A stretch of DNA of 64,000 bases from Kribbella kalugense (lineage in GTDB: Bacteria; Actinomycetota; Actinomycetes; Propionibacteriales; Kribbellaceae). The position numbers were made by a program, and so were the translations under genes. A model generated the notes under the pieces. It saw nothing but the letters and a program-made list of their open reading frames with translations, was not told where the DNA came from and did not search any database. Below are positions 8,601-17,113 of the stretch, piece after piece; positions within the stretch are counted from its first letter, which is position 1; every line of letters starts with the position of its first letter. The stretch spans positions 2,358,971 through 2,422,970 of the forward strand of contig NZ_SODF01000002.1 of assembly GCF_004365875.1 (NCBI RefSeq), given 5' to 3'.

Positions 8601-9052
8601 TGGACGGGACGGGGAGTTGTCACGCGGAGGCGTCTGTCGTACTGGGGCTGGCGCCGGAGGATGCGTGGGACGTGGTGATGGACTGGGAGCGTCAGTCCCG
8701 GTGGATGCTGTTCACTCGCGTCTGGGCTACTGAGAACGACGGGACCGGTGTCGGCGGTGGGGTTGCGGCGCGAACTTCTGTCGGTGGCATCGGGTTCACT
8801 GACGACATGGTCATCACACACTGGGATCCACCGCGCGAGTGCACGGTGAAACACCTTGGCACGGTGGTCCGCGGCACCGGCACGTTCACGATCACCGCGG
8901 GCTCGTCAGGCGGCAGCAGGTTCACCTGGGCTGAAGACGTTGTGCCGCCGTTGGGGCGGGTTGGTACGGCGGGGTGGGTTGTGGTGCGGCCGGTGTTCGA
9001 GGCGATGATGCGGCGCTCGTTGCGTCGGCTTGTGCGGGAGGTGCACGCGTGA
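8600..9052 (+). CDS. SRPBCC (START/polyketide cyclase-like) family protein
   Basis: The 150-residue protein looks like a helix-grip SRPBCC fold. It has an N-terminal SVVLGLAPEDAWDVVMDWERQ, a central WDPPRECTVKHLG, a FTWAEDVVPP strand and a long C-terminal helix ending in RRSLRRLVREV. These bind hydrophobic ligands; no ligand can be named. The ATG overlaps the upstream stop by one base (TGATG) and its stop overlaps the tag GTG (GTGA), so it is translationally coupled on both sides. Confidence 0.75.
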   Translation: MDGTGSCHAEASVVLGLAPEDAWDVVMDWERQSRWMLFTRVWATENDGTGVGGGVAARTSVGGIGFTDDMVITHWDPPRECTVKHLGTVVRGTGTFTITAGSSGGSRFTWAEDVVPPLGRVGTAGWVVVRPVFEAMMRRSLRRLVREVHA

Positions 9053-9609
9053 CGGTGATCGGTCCGGACGGGCAACCGCGGTGTGGGTGGGCGACGTCTG
9101 CCCCGGAGTACATCGAGTATCACGACACCGAGTGGGGCAAGGAGATCCGCACCGACGTCGGTCTGTTCGAGCGGATGACGCTGGAAGGGTTTCAGTCCGG
9201 TCTGTCGTGGATCACGATCCTGCGCAAGCGGGAGAACTTCCGTACGGCGTTCGCGGAGTTCGACCCGGAGGCGATCGCGAAGTACGACGACGCCGACTTC
9301 CAGCGACTGATGGCCGATACCGGCATCGTCCGCAACCGGTTGAAGATCAACGCGACGATCGCGAACGCTCGCGCGCTGCTCGAGCTGGACGACGGCGAGT
9401 TCACCGAGCTGCTGTGGTCCTTCCAGCCGGCCAAGCACAAAGCGCCCAGGACGATGGCCGACGTGCCGGCCACCACACCTGAGTCCGTGGCCATGTCGAA
9501 GTCCCTGAAGAAGAAGGGTTTCGTCTTCGTCGGACCCACCACGGCGTACGCGCTGATGCAGGCGACAGGCATCGTGAACGACCACTTGAAGACCTGTATA
9601 GCCCGGTAA
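9049..9609 (+). CDS. tag: DNA-3-methyladenine glycosylase I
   Basis: A 186-residue Tag enzyme. RCGWATSAPEYIEYHDTEWG carries the first Cys and His zinc ligands, LEGFQSGLSWITILRKR the substrate pocket, and VNDHLKTC at the C-terminus the second His/Cys pair, so the zinc site is complete. It excises 3-methyladenine from alkylated DNA in base-excision repair. The GTG at 9049 forms a GTGA overlap with the SRPBCC stop; an upstream in-frame start would read far into that gene. Corresponds in context to Rv1210 (tagA). Confidence 0.93.
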   Translation: MTVIGPDGQPRCGWATSAPEYIEYHDTEWGKEIRTDVGLFERMTLEGFQSGLSWITILRKRENFRTAFAEFDPEAIAKYDDADFQRLMADTGIVRNRLKINATIANARALLELDDGEFTELLWSFQPAKHKAPRTMADVPATTPESVAMSKSLKKKGFVFVGPTTAYALMQATGIVNDHLKTCIAR

Positions 9610-9629
9610 ATCTCGTGCACGTGCAGCTG

Positions 9630-9649
9630 CCTTTTGCATATGCAAAAGG
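9630..9649. promoter_or_regulatory. perfect 20-bp palindrome in an AT-richer spacer
   Basis: CCTTTTGCATATGCAAAAGG is a perfect palindrome 20 bases after the tag stop, in a spacer noticeably less GC-rich than the genes. It could be an operator or part of a terminator, though the lack of a loop argues against a simple hairpin terminator. The rest of 9650-9800 shows nothing I can name. Confidence 0.4.
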
Positions 9650-9800
9650 AACTTTGGTTACGACAAAACACAAACGGCTGAACGAGTTGTGCAACGGGTA
9701 CAGAACGTGATGTGGTGGTTGGCGGGCTCCCCGGCTGTCAGGTGGTTGTCCGGCCGTGACTCGCCCTGCCGGAACGCGGTCTGGGAGCCCACCAAACGTT

Positions 9801-11918
9801 CTATGGAAGGTTATTGAGGCCCTCGCCGGTGAAGGCTGTCCGGAACACATTCGTTCCGGTCAGCCCACTGAGCTGGGTGCCGGTCGGCGTCACGGTGAGG
9901 TAGAGATTCGCTTCGGCGAAGGGGTCCGCGGCGTCGTCGTCCGCAGTACCGAACTGTCGCGTCCAGGTGCGGGTGTGATCGGGCGAGTACTTCGTCAACA
10001 CCCCGTCGAACTTGCCGAGCGGCGTCTCCAACGACCCGTCGGTGAAGCCGCCGACGTACACGTTGCCGCTCGCGTCGACGCCGATCGCAGCGCCTTTGTC
10101 GTTGCCGGTCGTTCCGAACTGGTCGCGCCAGGTCAGAGCGCCATCTTCATCGGCACGTGCGACCAGGATGTCCTTGTCGCCAACCAACGTTCCCGCGAAG
10201 TCGCCGGCTGTGTACCCGGTCAGATAGACCCCACCCGCAGGATCCGGCGCCAGCCCCCAGACCTCATCGGACGCAGCTGTGCCGAACTGCTTGGTCCACA
10301 CCGGATCGCCATCGGTTGAGTAGCGCGTAAGGAAGCCGTCCAGGCCGCCAGCTGACGTACCGAGCTCCCCGGCCGTCATCCCAGCCAAGTAGACCGCGCC
10401 ATTGGACACCGCGATCGCCATCCCCTTGTCCTCGCCCGCACTACCCGTCTGCCGCAACCACACCTGCTGTCCGTCACCATCCAACCGAGCGACAAACAGA
10501 TCCTTGTCACCTGCATTCGCGCCACCCAGGGCGCCCTTCGTGTAGCCGCCGACGTAGATGTCCGACCCGTCGACCGCCACCGAGTAGCTGCGATCCGCTA
10601 CCCCGGGTACGCCGAACTGCGTCAACCACCGCCGATTCCCAGCAGCGTCGTACTGCGCCACGAACGCATCGTCCGTCGCGTTCCCGGCATGCGAGCCGTC
10701 CAGATCGCCGTTCGTGTACCCGGTCACGATGACTCGCCCGTCCGCATCGACAGCGACGCCGTACGCACGTTCAGTCCCACTCGATCCGAGCGAACGCGTC
10801 CACTCGCGCGAGCCGTCCGGCCGGTACTTGATCAGAGCGACGTCCGTCCCACCGGCGTACGGCTGCCCGTCCAGCGCACCCGACGCCGCGACCGCCTGAT
10901 AAACGTTGCCTGAGGCATCAGTCGCGATCCCGCCGGCGAAGTCGTCGCCCGCCGTACCGGTGATCGTCGCCTGCATGGGCGTGGCCGGCGGCTTGCCGAT
11001 GTACTGGAAGATGTACTTCGCACCCTCGGTGAACGTCGGCCCCCAGACGTCCCAGTCGTGCCCGCCGTCGACGACGCGGAACTCCGACGTCAGGTTCGGC
11101 ACCCGGGACGCCTGGTTGAAGACCACGTGCGCCTCGAAGTCGAGGTCGTGGGTGGCGTCGATCGGCTTCGGGTTCTTGTACTCATCGTCGCCGACCGCGA
11201 TGTAGAGATGAGACTGCAGTCCGGTCGCCGCGAAGGACTTCAGCGCTGCCGGCCAGTTGAGCTTCAGGTACGTCGCTTCCGAGAACGGATCCTTACCCTT
11301 GCCGAAGGCACCGAAATCGCGAGTGCTCGAGTCGGACGGCGGGAGCGGGAAGTAGACCGCCGGACTGAGCGCGATCGCCGCGCCGAAGACAGTCGGGTGC
11401 GCGAGGGAGTACCGGAGCGCACCGGCGCCACCCATCGAATATCCGGCGATCGCCCGCCCGGTCCGGTCTGCGATCGTCCGGTACGTCGCATCGATCTGCG
11501 GGATCAGGTCGCGGAAGAACGCCGTCTCGACCGGTCGGCCGGGATCGGCTCCCTTGTAAGCAGAATCGACGTACCAGCTCGCCCGGCTGCTCCACGGCGC
11601 GTCCGGCATGATCGCGATCGTCGGCGGGATCTCGCCGGCCCCGATCATCTCGTCGAGCCGGCTCTTCACCTGTGTCCAGGCGCTCATCGAGTCGCCGCGG
11701 CCGTGGAGGAGGTAGATGACCGGGTAACGGCGGTCCGAGTCGGCGTACCCCGCGGGCAGGTAGACGTTGTAGTTGATGTTCTCGCCCAGCGTGGGCGACG
11801 GCAGGCTCGCGGTGGTGATCACACCGGGGGCGGCGGTCGGCTGGGCGGCCGAACCGGGGACGACGAAGCTCCCGACCAGCGTGGCGGCGGTCAGGACAGG
11901 CAGCAGCAGTTTCCTCAC
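9801..11918 (-). CDS. secreted esterase (feruloyl/esterase-D type) fused to SBBP-type beta-propeller
   Basis: A 705-residue exported protein. A signal peptide (about residues 1-25, ending GSAAQ) is followed by an alpha/beta-hydrolase at about 35-310 with YPVIYLLHGRGDSMSAW, nucleophile motif GYSMGG and a late GGHDWDVW His. From about 320 on there are six or so repeats of roughly 55 residues (DASGNVY..G, ALIKYRPDGS, W.RQFGT..D), typical of SBBP beta-propeller repeats. Likely a polysaccharide ester deacylase with a binding propeller; the substrate is unknown. The GTG start is 8 bases from a LacI-type operator. No strong ribosome-binding site is seen. Confidence 0.8.
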   Translation of the reverse strand: MRKLLLPVLTAATLVGSFVVPGSAAQPTAAPGVITTASLPSPTLGENINYNVYLPAGYADSDRRYPVIYLLHGRGDSMSAWTQVKSRLDEMIGAGEIPPTIAIMPDAPWSSRASWYVDSAYKGADPGRPVETAFFRDLIPQIDATYRTIADRTGRAIAGYSMGGAGALRYSLAHPTVFGAAIALSPAVYFPLPPSDSSTRDFGAFGKGKDPFSEATYLKLNWPAALKSFAATGLQSHLYIAVGDDEYKNPKPIDATHDLDFEAHVVFNQASRVPNLTSEFRVVDGGHDWDVWGPTFTEGAKYIFQYIGKPPATPMQATITGTAGDDFAGGIATDASGNVYQAVAASGALDGQPYAGGTDVALIKYRPDGSREWTRSLGSSGTERAYGVAVDADGRVIVTGYTNGDLDGSHAGNATDDAFVAQYDAAGNRRWLTQFGVPGVADRSYSVAVDGSDIYVGGYTKGALGGANAGDKDLFVARLDGDGQQVWLRQTGSAGEDKGMAIAVSNGAVYLAGMTAGELGTSAGGLDGFLTRYSTDGDPVWTKQFGTAASDEVWGLAPDPAGGVYLTGYTAGDFAGTLVGDKDILVARADEDGALTWRDQFGTTGNDKGAAIGVDASGNVYVGGFTDGSLETPLGKFDGVLTKYSPDHTRTWTRQFGTADDDAADPFAEANLYLTVTPTGTQLSGLTGTNVFRTAFTGEGLNNLP

Positions 11919-11926
11919 AGCACCGG

Positions 11927-11954
11927 TTGTAATCGCTTACGTAAACGATTACAA
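11927..11954. promoter_or_regulatory. LacI-family-type operator palindrome upstream of the esterase
   Basis: A 28-bp inverted repeat with one mismatched pair (26 of 28 bases symmetric). The half-site is TTGTAATCG followed by C/T TTAC and it centres on ACGT. It lies directly before the esterase start on the minus strand. Length and symmetry suit a LacI/GalR-family repressor, but none is encoded next to it; the LacI protein at 35286-36281 has sites of a different sequence. Confidence 0.6.
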
Positions 11955-11988
11955 GACCTTGCCCATCGCCGCTCGGTCCCCGCGCCGC

Positions 11989-12083
11989 GGACGTCTCAGG
12001 GGTCAACCCCTGTGCTGGCCGGTTGCGGACCTGAATTCCGGCAGGCCAACCGGCAATCCTGGGGGTTGACCCCTGAGACGTCC
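11989..12083. repeat. 95-bp palindromic repeat, copy A
   Basis: Outer arms GGACGTCTCAGGGGTCAACC (and two more C) are perfectly repeated in inverse at 12062-12083, and the symmetry extends outward to about 11982. Inner arms carry CCGGTTG / CAACCGG around a central GAATTC. It aligns without gaps to the 95-bp element at 60838-60932 (73 of 95 identical by hand count). It lies between the esterase and the enoyl-CoA hydratase gene. It could act as a terminator or be a dispersed palindromic element. Confidence 0.75.
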
Positions 12084-12145
12084 GCAGGCGCGGCGTGTGG
12101 CGAAGGCGGTGGGGGTGGCGCGGTCGAGGTGGTGAGGTGGGGTGG

Positions 12146-12937
12146 TCAGCGGCCGGTGAAGGTGGGCTTCTCCTTGGCGACGAAGGAGGCGACGGCGTTG
12201 TGGTGGTCTTCGGTGCCGCCGGTGAGTTGCATCTGGCCGGCCTCGAAGGCGAGGGACTCGGCGAGCGTGTGAGTGGCGGAGTAGTTGACGGACTGGCGGA
12301 CGGCGCCGTACGCGACGGTTGGGCCGGCAGCGAACTTGGCGGCCAGGTCGGCGACGGTTGCCTCCAGGTCGGCGGCGGGGACGACCGAGGTGGCGAGGCC
12401 GAGGTCCAGGGATTCGGCGGCGGGGATGGTGCGGGGGAAGTAGAGAAGTTCGAGGGCCTTCGCGCGGCCGATCAGGCGGGGGAGGGTCCAGGAGATGCCG
12501 GTGTCGCAGGAGAGGGCGATGCCGGTGAAGGCGAGGTTGAAGCCGGCCGTGTCGGCGACGACCCGGAAGTCGCAGGCGAACGCCATCGACGCGCCGGCAC
12601 CCGCAGCCACTCCGTTGACCGCCGCGATGACCGGCTTCGGCATCTCGGTGAGCGCGAGTGCGATCGGCGCGTAGTGGTCCGGCACGGTGCTCCACAGCGC
12701 GGCCTGGTCGTTGGCTTGCAGCAGTCCGATGTGCTCCTTCAGGTCCTGTCCGACACAGAACGCCCTCCCGGTCCCGGTCAGTACGACGACGCGTACGGCA
12801 GGGTCGTCGGCGGCGGCCTGGATGGTGTCGCGGAGCAGCACCTTGGTCGGCGTGTCGAGCGAGTTCATCGCGTCCGGCCGGTTCAGGGTGATGGTGGCCA
12901 CGCCGTCGGAAACGGCGTACAGAACGGAGTCACTCAT
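12146..12937 (-). CDS. enoyl-CoA hydratase/isomerase family protein
   Basis: A 263-residue crotonase-fold protein. ATITLNRPDAMNSLD opens the fold, GRAFCVGQDLKEH and NGVAAGAGASMAFACDFRVV form the oxyanion-hole segments, and FNLAFTGIALSCDTG holds the region of the catalytic carboxylate. It likely hydrates or isomerises an acyl-CoA, possibly in aromatic (phenylacetyl-CoA type) catabolism given the adjacent PaaX-like regulator. The ATG at 12937 is preceded by AAGGAG at normal spacing; reading further upstream gives unrelated sequence antisense to the neighbour region. Confidence 0.88.
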   Translation of the reverse strand: MSDSVLYAVSDGVATITLNRPDAMNSLDTPTKVLLRDTIQAAADDPAVRVVVLTGTGRAFCVGQDLKEHIGLLQANDQAALWSTVPDHYAPIALALTEMPKPVIAAVNGVAAGAGASMAFACDFRVVADTAGFNLAFTGIALSCDTGISWTLPRLIGRAKALELLYFPRTIPAAESLDLGLATSVVPAADLEATVADLAAKFAAGPTVAYGAVRQSVNYSATHTLAESLAFEAGQMQLTGGTEDHHNAVASFVAKEKPTFTGR

Positions 12938-12969
12938 CGTGGTCAGCTCCTTGACTGTCGGTGAGAATT

Positions 12970-13827
12970 TCAGTGCAGTGTCAGGCAGTTGTCGACGAAA
13001 CGCCCGGCCGCGGGGCCAAGACGATCGGCGTGGAAATCGAAGAATTCGGCCGCCCTGGTCCCGGCCCAGTCGTCCGGCAGCAGCTCGTCCGGCAGCCCTG
13101 GATCCCGGAACAGGAACTTGCGCCATTCGTGCACCAGTTCGGACCGGACCGCGAAGGCCTGCTCGTCGCCCGCACCATCGGCGGACTCGTGGCCGGCGTG
13201 GTCCACCAGCGCCTTCGCCTCGATCAGCCAGGCGTCGTACGACGCACCGAGCTCGTCCAGCTTCCAGACCCGCCGGGCGAACTCCACGGCGCCCTGGTCG
13301 ACGGGCGCCAGGAACCGGTCCGCGGCGATCCCTTCCACCCCGAGGATCTGGTCTACCTCGGCGTCGTTGCGCAGCCCGACCCATGCGCCGTCGGACAGCG
13401 GAGCCCAACCCAGAAAGGCGAGTTGGCTGGCCAGCTGCTCGCGGCGGCGGGCGTTCGGCACCTCGCGGAGGATGCCCAGATGCCAGTGCCGGTCCCAGTC
13501 GCCCGGCCCCTCGGAACCGGTCACCACTGGCGTGCCGTCCGGCGCGGTCCGGTAGATCCGCGCGGCGGCGTCGTCGAGGCGGCGACGCGCCCGGGCGGTC
13601 AGCGCATACCCAGGCTGGCCGTCGAGCCGGACCGGCTCCAGCCAGCCCTGCCGAACCATCCGTGACACAGCGGTCCGGACAGCCGGCGGATGGACGCCCA
13701 GCGGCGCCAGCAGCCGGACGAGGGCCGCGACCGGGGCGCGCGCACCACGCGCGCGCAGGTGGTCGCCGTACAGGTCGAAGAGGGCTGAACGGGCGTGCAC
13801 AAGAGTCGAGTCTGCCGTATGGTGCAC
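12970..13827 (-). CDS. PaaX-family transcriptional regulator
   Basis: About 285 residues. An N-terminal winged helix (SALFDLYGDHLRARG ... HPPAVRTAVSRMVRQGWLE) is followed by a central domain and a C-terminal PaaX-like domain (AEVDQILGVEGIAADRFL, DPGLPDELLPDDWAG). PaaX repressors respond to phenylacetyl-CoA, and this one may control the adjacent enoyl-CoA hydratase 32 bp downstream. The start is uncertain: GTG 13827 gives VHHTADSTLV, and GTG 13800 begins right at the conserved helix. It is divergent from the DUF3117 gene. Confidence 0.8.
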   Translation of the reverse strand: MHHTADSTLVHARSALFDLYGDHLRARGARAPVAALVRLLAPLGVHPPAVRTAVSRMVRQGWLEPVRLDGQPGYALTARARRRLDDAAARIYRTAPDGTPVVTGSEGPGDWDRHWHLGILREVPNARRREQLASQLAFLGWAPLSDGAWVGLRNDAEVDQILGVEGIAADRFLAPVDQGAVEFARRVWKLDELGASYDAWLIEAKALVDHAGHESADGAGDEQAFAVRSELVHEWRKFLFRDPGLPDELLPDDWAGTRAAEFFDFHADRLGPAAGRFVDNCLTLH

Positions 13828-13857
13828 GGCTCTGGCCCGGGATCGGGAATAATGGGG

Positions 13858-13877
13858 TGCGATACACACTGCGATAC
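13858..13877. promoter_or_regulatory. direct repeat TGCGATAC x2, candidate PaaX operator
   Basis: TGCGATAC occurs at 13858-13865 and 13870-13877, starts 12 bp apart, in the divergent spacer between the PaaX-like gene and DUF3117. Position and near-helical spacing suit a regulator site. No experimental counterpart is known to me. Confidence 0.4.
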
Positions 13878-13967
13878 GCGCCGACGGCGCATCACCGCAA
13901 CGGCGCCGGCGACGGAACGTCTGCGCGGTGACGTCGCTCAACACCGACACTGGGAAGGGGTGCGCGC

Positions 13968-14135
13968 ATGGCGGCGATGAAGCCGCGGACGGGCGATGGT
14001 CCGCTCGAGGTCACCAAGGAGGGCCGGGGGATCGTGATGCGGGTTCCGCTCGAGGGCGGCGGCCGGCTCGTCGTCGAGCTCAACGCCGACGAAGCGACCG
14101 AGCTCGGCAACGCGCTCAAGGCTGTCGTCGGCTGA
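13968..14135 (+). CDS. DUF3117-family microprotein (Rv1211-like)
   Basis: A 55-residue protein with sequence MAAMKPRTGDGPLEVTKEG at the start and RVPLEGGGRLVVELNADEA in the middle, an exact fit to the DUF3117 family conserved across actinobacteria. GAAGGGG lies 8 bases before the ATG. The function is unknown. Position between the tag side and glgM/glgC matches Rv1211 in M. tuberculosis. A strong hairpin follows the stop. Confidence 0.9.
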   Translation: MAAMKPRTGDGPLEVTKEGRGIVMRVPLEGGGRLVVELNADEATELGNALKAVVG

Positions 14136-14190
14136 CCAGGTTCTCCCCGGGGTGCCTTGGGCATGTCTCTCGCACCTCTGACAAATCCTG

Positions 14191-14230
14191 CGACCCCGGT
14201 GGGTGCCTTTTCCGGCACCGGCCGGGGTCG
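14191..14230 (+). terminator. hairpin terminator after DUF3117 gene
   Basis: A 17-bp stem with two mismatches (CGACCCCGG..GGTGCC against GGCACC..CCGGGGTCG) and a TTTTCC loop lies 55 bases after the DUF3117 stop. There is no long T-run, as usual for actinobacterial terminators. Confidence 0.65.
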
Positions 14231-14276
14231 TTACGGTTGCACCCTGTCTTGATCAAACTTCAGTGAGGTCCTCCTA

Positions 14277-15797
14277 GTGGCTCGCCGCAGCAGTTCGTCT
14301 CCTTTCCCCAGCCTTCCGGCCGTCGTCTGGCAGCCGGGTCTGCCGGTGCACGGTTCGCCGACCTGGGTGATCGTCGTGGATCAAGACGGCGGTCTGCCGG
14401 CCGCCGCGAAGGAGGCCGGTGAACGCCTCGGCGTCGACCTCGATCGGCTGCTGGAGGTGCAGCAGGCGACCGGGTTCACCCCGTCCGCCGGCGCCACCAC
14501 GGCGTACCCGCTGCTGACCGGTGAGGTGGACGAGGTCCTGCTGGTCGGCGCCGGCGACGGTAGCGCCAAGGACCTGCGACACGCCGGGGCGGCGATCGCG
14601 CGGTTCGGCCGCGGCAAGGACGACCTCACCACGGTCGTTGCTGAGGGCATCGATGACGCGGCGCTGCAGGCGTTCGCCGAGGGCGTTGTGCTCGGCTCGT
14701 TCTCGTACACGCTGAAGACGGTCGACGTCGGCAAGCCCGCGGTCGGCAAGGTCACCGTGACCGACGGCTCGGCCGCGGTGCGCCAGCCGGCGTTCGATCG
14801 CGGCGTGGTGGTCGGCCGGACCGGTTGGCTGGCGCGGCAGCTCGCGATCACCCCGTCGAACGAGAAGGATCCGTCCTGGCTGGCGGCGCGGGCGACCGAC
14901 GTGGCCGCCGCGACCGGTCTCGTGGCGACGGTCTGGGACGAGAAGCGGCTTGCTGCTGAGGGATTCGGCGGCATCCTGGCGGTCGGTCAGGGGTCGACCC
15001 GGCCGCCGCGGTTCATCCGGCTGGACTACGTGCCGGCCGGCGCGACCAAGAAGACGCCGTACGTCGTCCTGGTCGGCAAGGGCATCACCTACGACACCGG
15101 CGGTCTGTCGCTGAAGCCGCGCGAGGGCATGGTGTCGATGAAGCGCGACATGACCGGTGGCGGCTCGGTGATCGCCACGATGTCGGCCCTGCGTGACCTC
15201 GGTGCGAACGTGCGGGTGACCGGCCTGATCTGCTCCGCCGAGAACATGCCGTCCGGTTCGGCGTACCGTCCGGACGACGTGATCCGGCACTACGGCGGCC
15301 GGACGACCGAGGTGAAGAACACCGACGCCGAGGGCCGGCTGGTGATGGCCGACGGGCTCGCATACGCCGTGCAGGAGCTGAAGCCGGACGTCCTGGTCGA
15401 CATCGCCACGCTGACCGGCGCGATCAAGGTGTCGCTCGGCGCGATGCTGTACGGCGGGATGTTCGCCACCGATGACGCGCTCGCGGACAACCTCGCCGAC
15501 GCCGGCCGGGTCTCGGGCGAGGAGGTCTGGCGGATGCCGCTGCCGCCGGAGTACGAGGACCTGATCGCGACCCCGATCGCCGACTCGGTGAACAGCTCGA
15601 AGGGCCCGGGCTCGATCACCGCAGCCCTGTTCCTGAAGGCGTTCGCGGGCGACATCCCGTGGGCCCACCTTGACCTGTCCTCGATCGCCGAGTCACCGGC
15701 CGACCGCTTCGAGTACTCCGCAGGCGCCACCGGCGCGGGCGCTCGCCTGCTCACCACCTGGCTCGCGTCCGAGACGCCGACCGCGGGCATCGCCTGA
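14277..15797 (+). CDS. pepA: leucyl aminopeptidase (M17)
   Basis: A 506-residue cytosolic M17 metallopeptidase. The C-terminal catalytic domain shows VGKGITYDTGGLSLKP, the signature NTDAEGRLVMADGL, and SGEEVWRMPLP; the N-terminal about 170 residues are the variable regulatory domain. It removes N-terminal residues from peptides and may cleave Cys-Gly during thiol turnover. GTG start at 14277, with a GAGG-type site about 10 bases upstream. It converges on the lipase gene (8-bp spacer). Confidence 0.92.
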   Translation: MARRSSSSPFPSLPAVVWQPGLPVHGSPTWVIVVDQDGGLPAAAKEAGERLGVDLDRLLEVQQATGFTPSAGATTAYPLLTGEVDEVLLVGAGDGSAKDLRHAGAAIARFGRGKDDLTTVVAEGIDDAALQAFAEGVVLGSFSYTLKTVDVGKPAVGKVTVTDGSAAVRQPAFDRGVVVGRTGWLARQLAITPSNEKDPSWLAARATDVAAATGLVATVWDEKRLAAEGFGGILAVGQGSTRPPRFIRLDYVPAGATKKTPYVVLVGKGITYDTGGLSLKPREGMVSMKRDMTGGGSVIATMSALRDLGANVRVTGLICSAENMPSGSAYRPDDVIRHYGGRTTEVKNTDAEGRLVMADGLAYAVQELKPDVLVDIATLTGAIKVSLGAMLYGGMFATDDALADNLADAGRVSGEEVWRMPLPPEYEDLIATPIADSVNSSKGPGSITAALFLKAFAGDIPWAHLDLSSIAESPADRFEYSAGATGAGARLLTTWLASETPTAGIA

Positions 15798-15804
15798 GAG
15801 AGCA

Positions 15805-17043
15805 TCAAGCCCACCGAGCGAACGCGCGGATGATGCCTGGGTACGCCGCGAAGGCTGTGCCGGTGTGGTCGACCGGGCCCATCGAGTGGACCGTGACGTC
15901 GGCGCCACGCGCTCTCAGCCCGGCAGCGCAGGCGTCGGTGTTGGCGGCGGTTACGTCGGTGTCCTTGGTGCCGCTGTAGAGGTCGACCGGGACGCGTGGC
16001 GTCCAGTCCCGACAGACGTCGTCGGCCGCGCGGGCTGCCCGTAGGAGGCGGCCGGTCGGATGCTGGAGTTGCCGGATGAACGCGGGCGTGAACAGCTCCT
16101 CCGGCGTGTTCGGCAGCCCGGCGTGGATCTCCCCCTCGGTGTGGGTGCCGTCGAACAGCCCCTCGACGGTCGACGCGTACGGTGCCTGGAACACCTCGCG
16201 CGGATCGTCGTACAACCCGACGGTCCGATTCCAGGCGGTCATCAGGTAGGCGAGGTAGAACGTCGCCGTCGCCGGAAGGAGGCGCCCGTCGAAGGACGCC
16301 GGCAGCTCCGAGCCGAGCAAGTCGTACGGACCCGCAACGGCCTGGATCGCGCCGAGGCGGAACGGACCAACCTCACCGCGACTCAACGCACGACCAAAGC
16401 CCATCGTCGCCCGACCGCCCTGCGAGAAGCCGGTCACCAGCACGTCCCGCTTCAGCGCGACCCCATGCTTGGCCGCGAACGTCCGCGCCGCGAGCAGCAG
16501 GTCGGCGGAGGCCGTCGTCTCAGTCTTGGTGTCCAGGTACGGATGCGGCCCAGGACCCAGCCCCAGCCCGAGGTAGTCCGGCGCCACGCCAACCAGTCCC
16601 TGCCCCGCGAACAACGCCGTAACCAGCCGATCCGTCGAAGTGTCGTCAACAGACGCGGCGGCCGCCTTGGTCGCGTTGGTCCCATGCAGGTACTCCGCCA
16701 CGGTGAGCGCGCCTCGCCGCCCGTCAGGCAGTACGACGATCCCGCTCGCGGTCGTCGGCCGCCCGTCGTGGTCGATGGTCCGATAGATCAACCGGTACGC
16801 CGTGACGCCGTACGACGCAGGTGGTGTCCCAGGGAAGTCGACCGAAGCTGCATCCAACTGGGCCGCCGTCAGTTGCGCGACAGGCACCGCTGACACCAGC
16901 GCACCGCGCGGCGCGTGCACGCTGGACACCGCGGCTTCGGACAGCGTTGGCTGGCTGACAGCACCGAACGCGGACAACGGAAACGTGAGCAGGGCAGCGG
17001 TCGCAAGCGTGGCGGCGACGGTCTTTGTGAGCCGAGAAGTCAT
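15805..17043 (-). CDS. secreted lipase / alpha-beta hydrolase (secretory lipase family)
   Basis: About 412 residues with a signal peptide (MTSRLTKTVAATLATAALL ... AFGAVS). The core has nucleophile elbow VTGFSQGGRATMGF, lid-region SVDDTSTDRLVTALFAGQG, VDLYSGTKDTDVT with the likely Asp, and HSMGPVDHTGTAF with the likely His. It resembles the secretory lipase family (PF03583-like) of fungi and actinobacteria. Exported ester hydrolase, substrate unknown. The ATG 17043 leaves a normal signal peptide; an in-frame ATG at 17055 is possible. Confidence 0.8.
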   Translation of the reverse strand: MTSRLTKTVAATLATAALLTFPLSAFGAVSQPTLSEAAVSSVHAPRGALVSAVPVAQLTAAQLDAASVDFPGTPPASYGVTAYRLIYRTIDHDGRPTTASGIVVLPDGRRGALTVAEYLHGTNATKAAAASVDDTSTDRLVTALFAGQGLVGVAPDYLGLGLGPGPHPYLDTKTETTASADLLLAARTFAAKHGVALKRDVLVTGFSQGGRATMGFGRALSRGEVGPFRLGAIQAVAGPYDLLGSELPASFDGRLLPATATFYLAYLMTAWNRTVGLYDDPREVFQAPYASTVEGLFDGTHTEGEIHAGLPNTPEELFTPAFIRQLQHPTGRLLRAARAADDVCRDWTPRVPVDLYSGTKDTDVTAANTDACAAGLRARGADVTVHSMGPVDHTGTAFAAYPGIIRAFARWA

Positions 17044-17113
17044 ACCCCAACCCAACCGTCACCGAGCGCCCCGAAGAATGGTGCGAACCCCCGAAGCGGC
17101 GGTGGGGTTTCCC

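Noticed and set aside
12938..13867. N-terminal extension of the enoyl-CoA hydratase frame
   Set aside because: It overlaps the PaaX-like gene in another frame and the family N-terminus and AAGGAG site fit ATG 12937.
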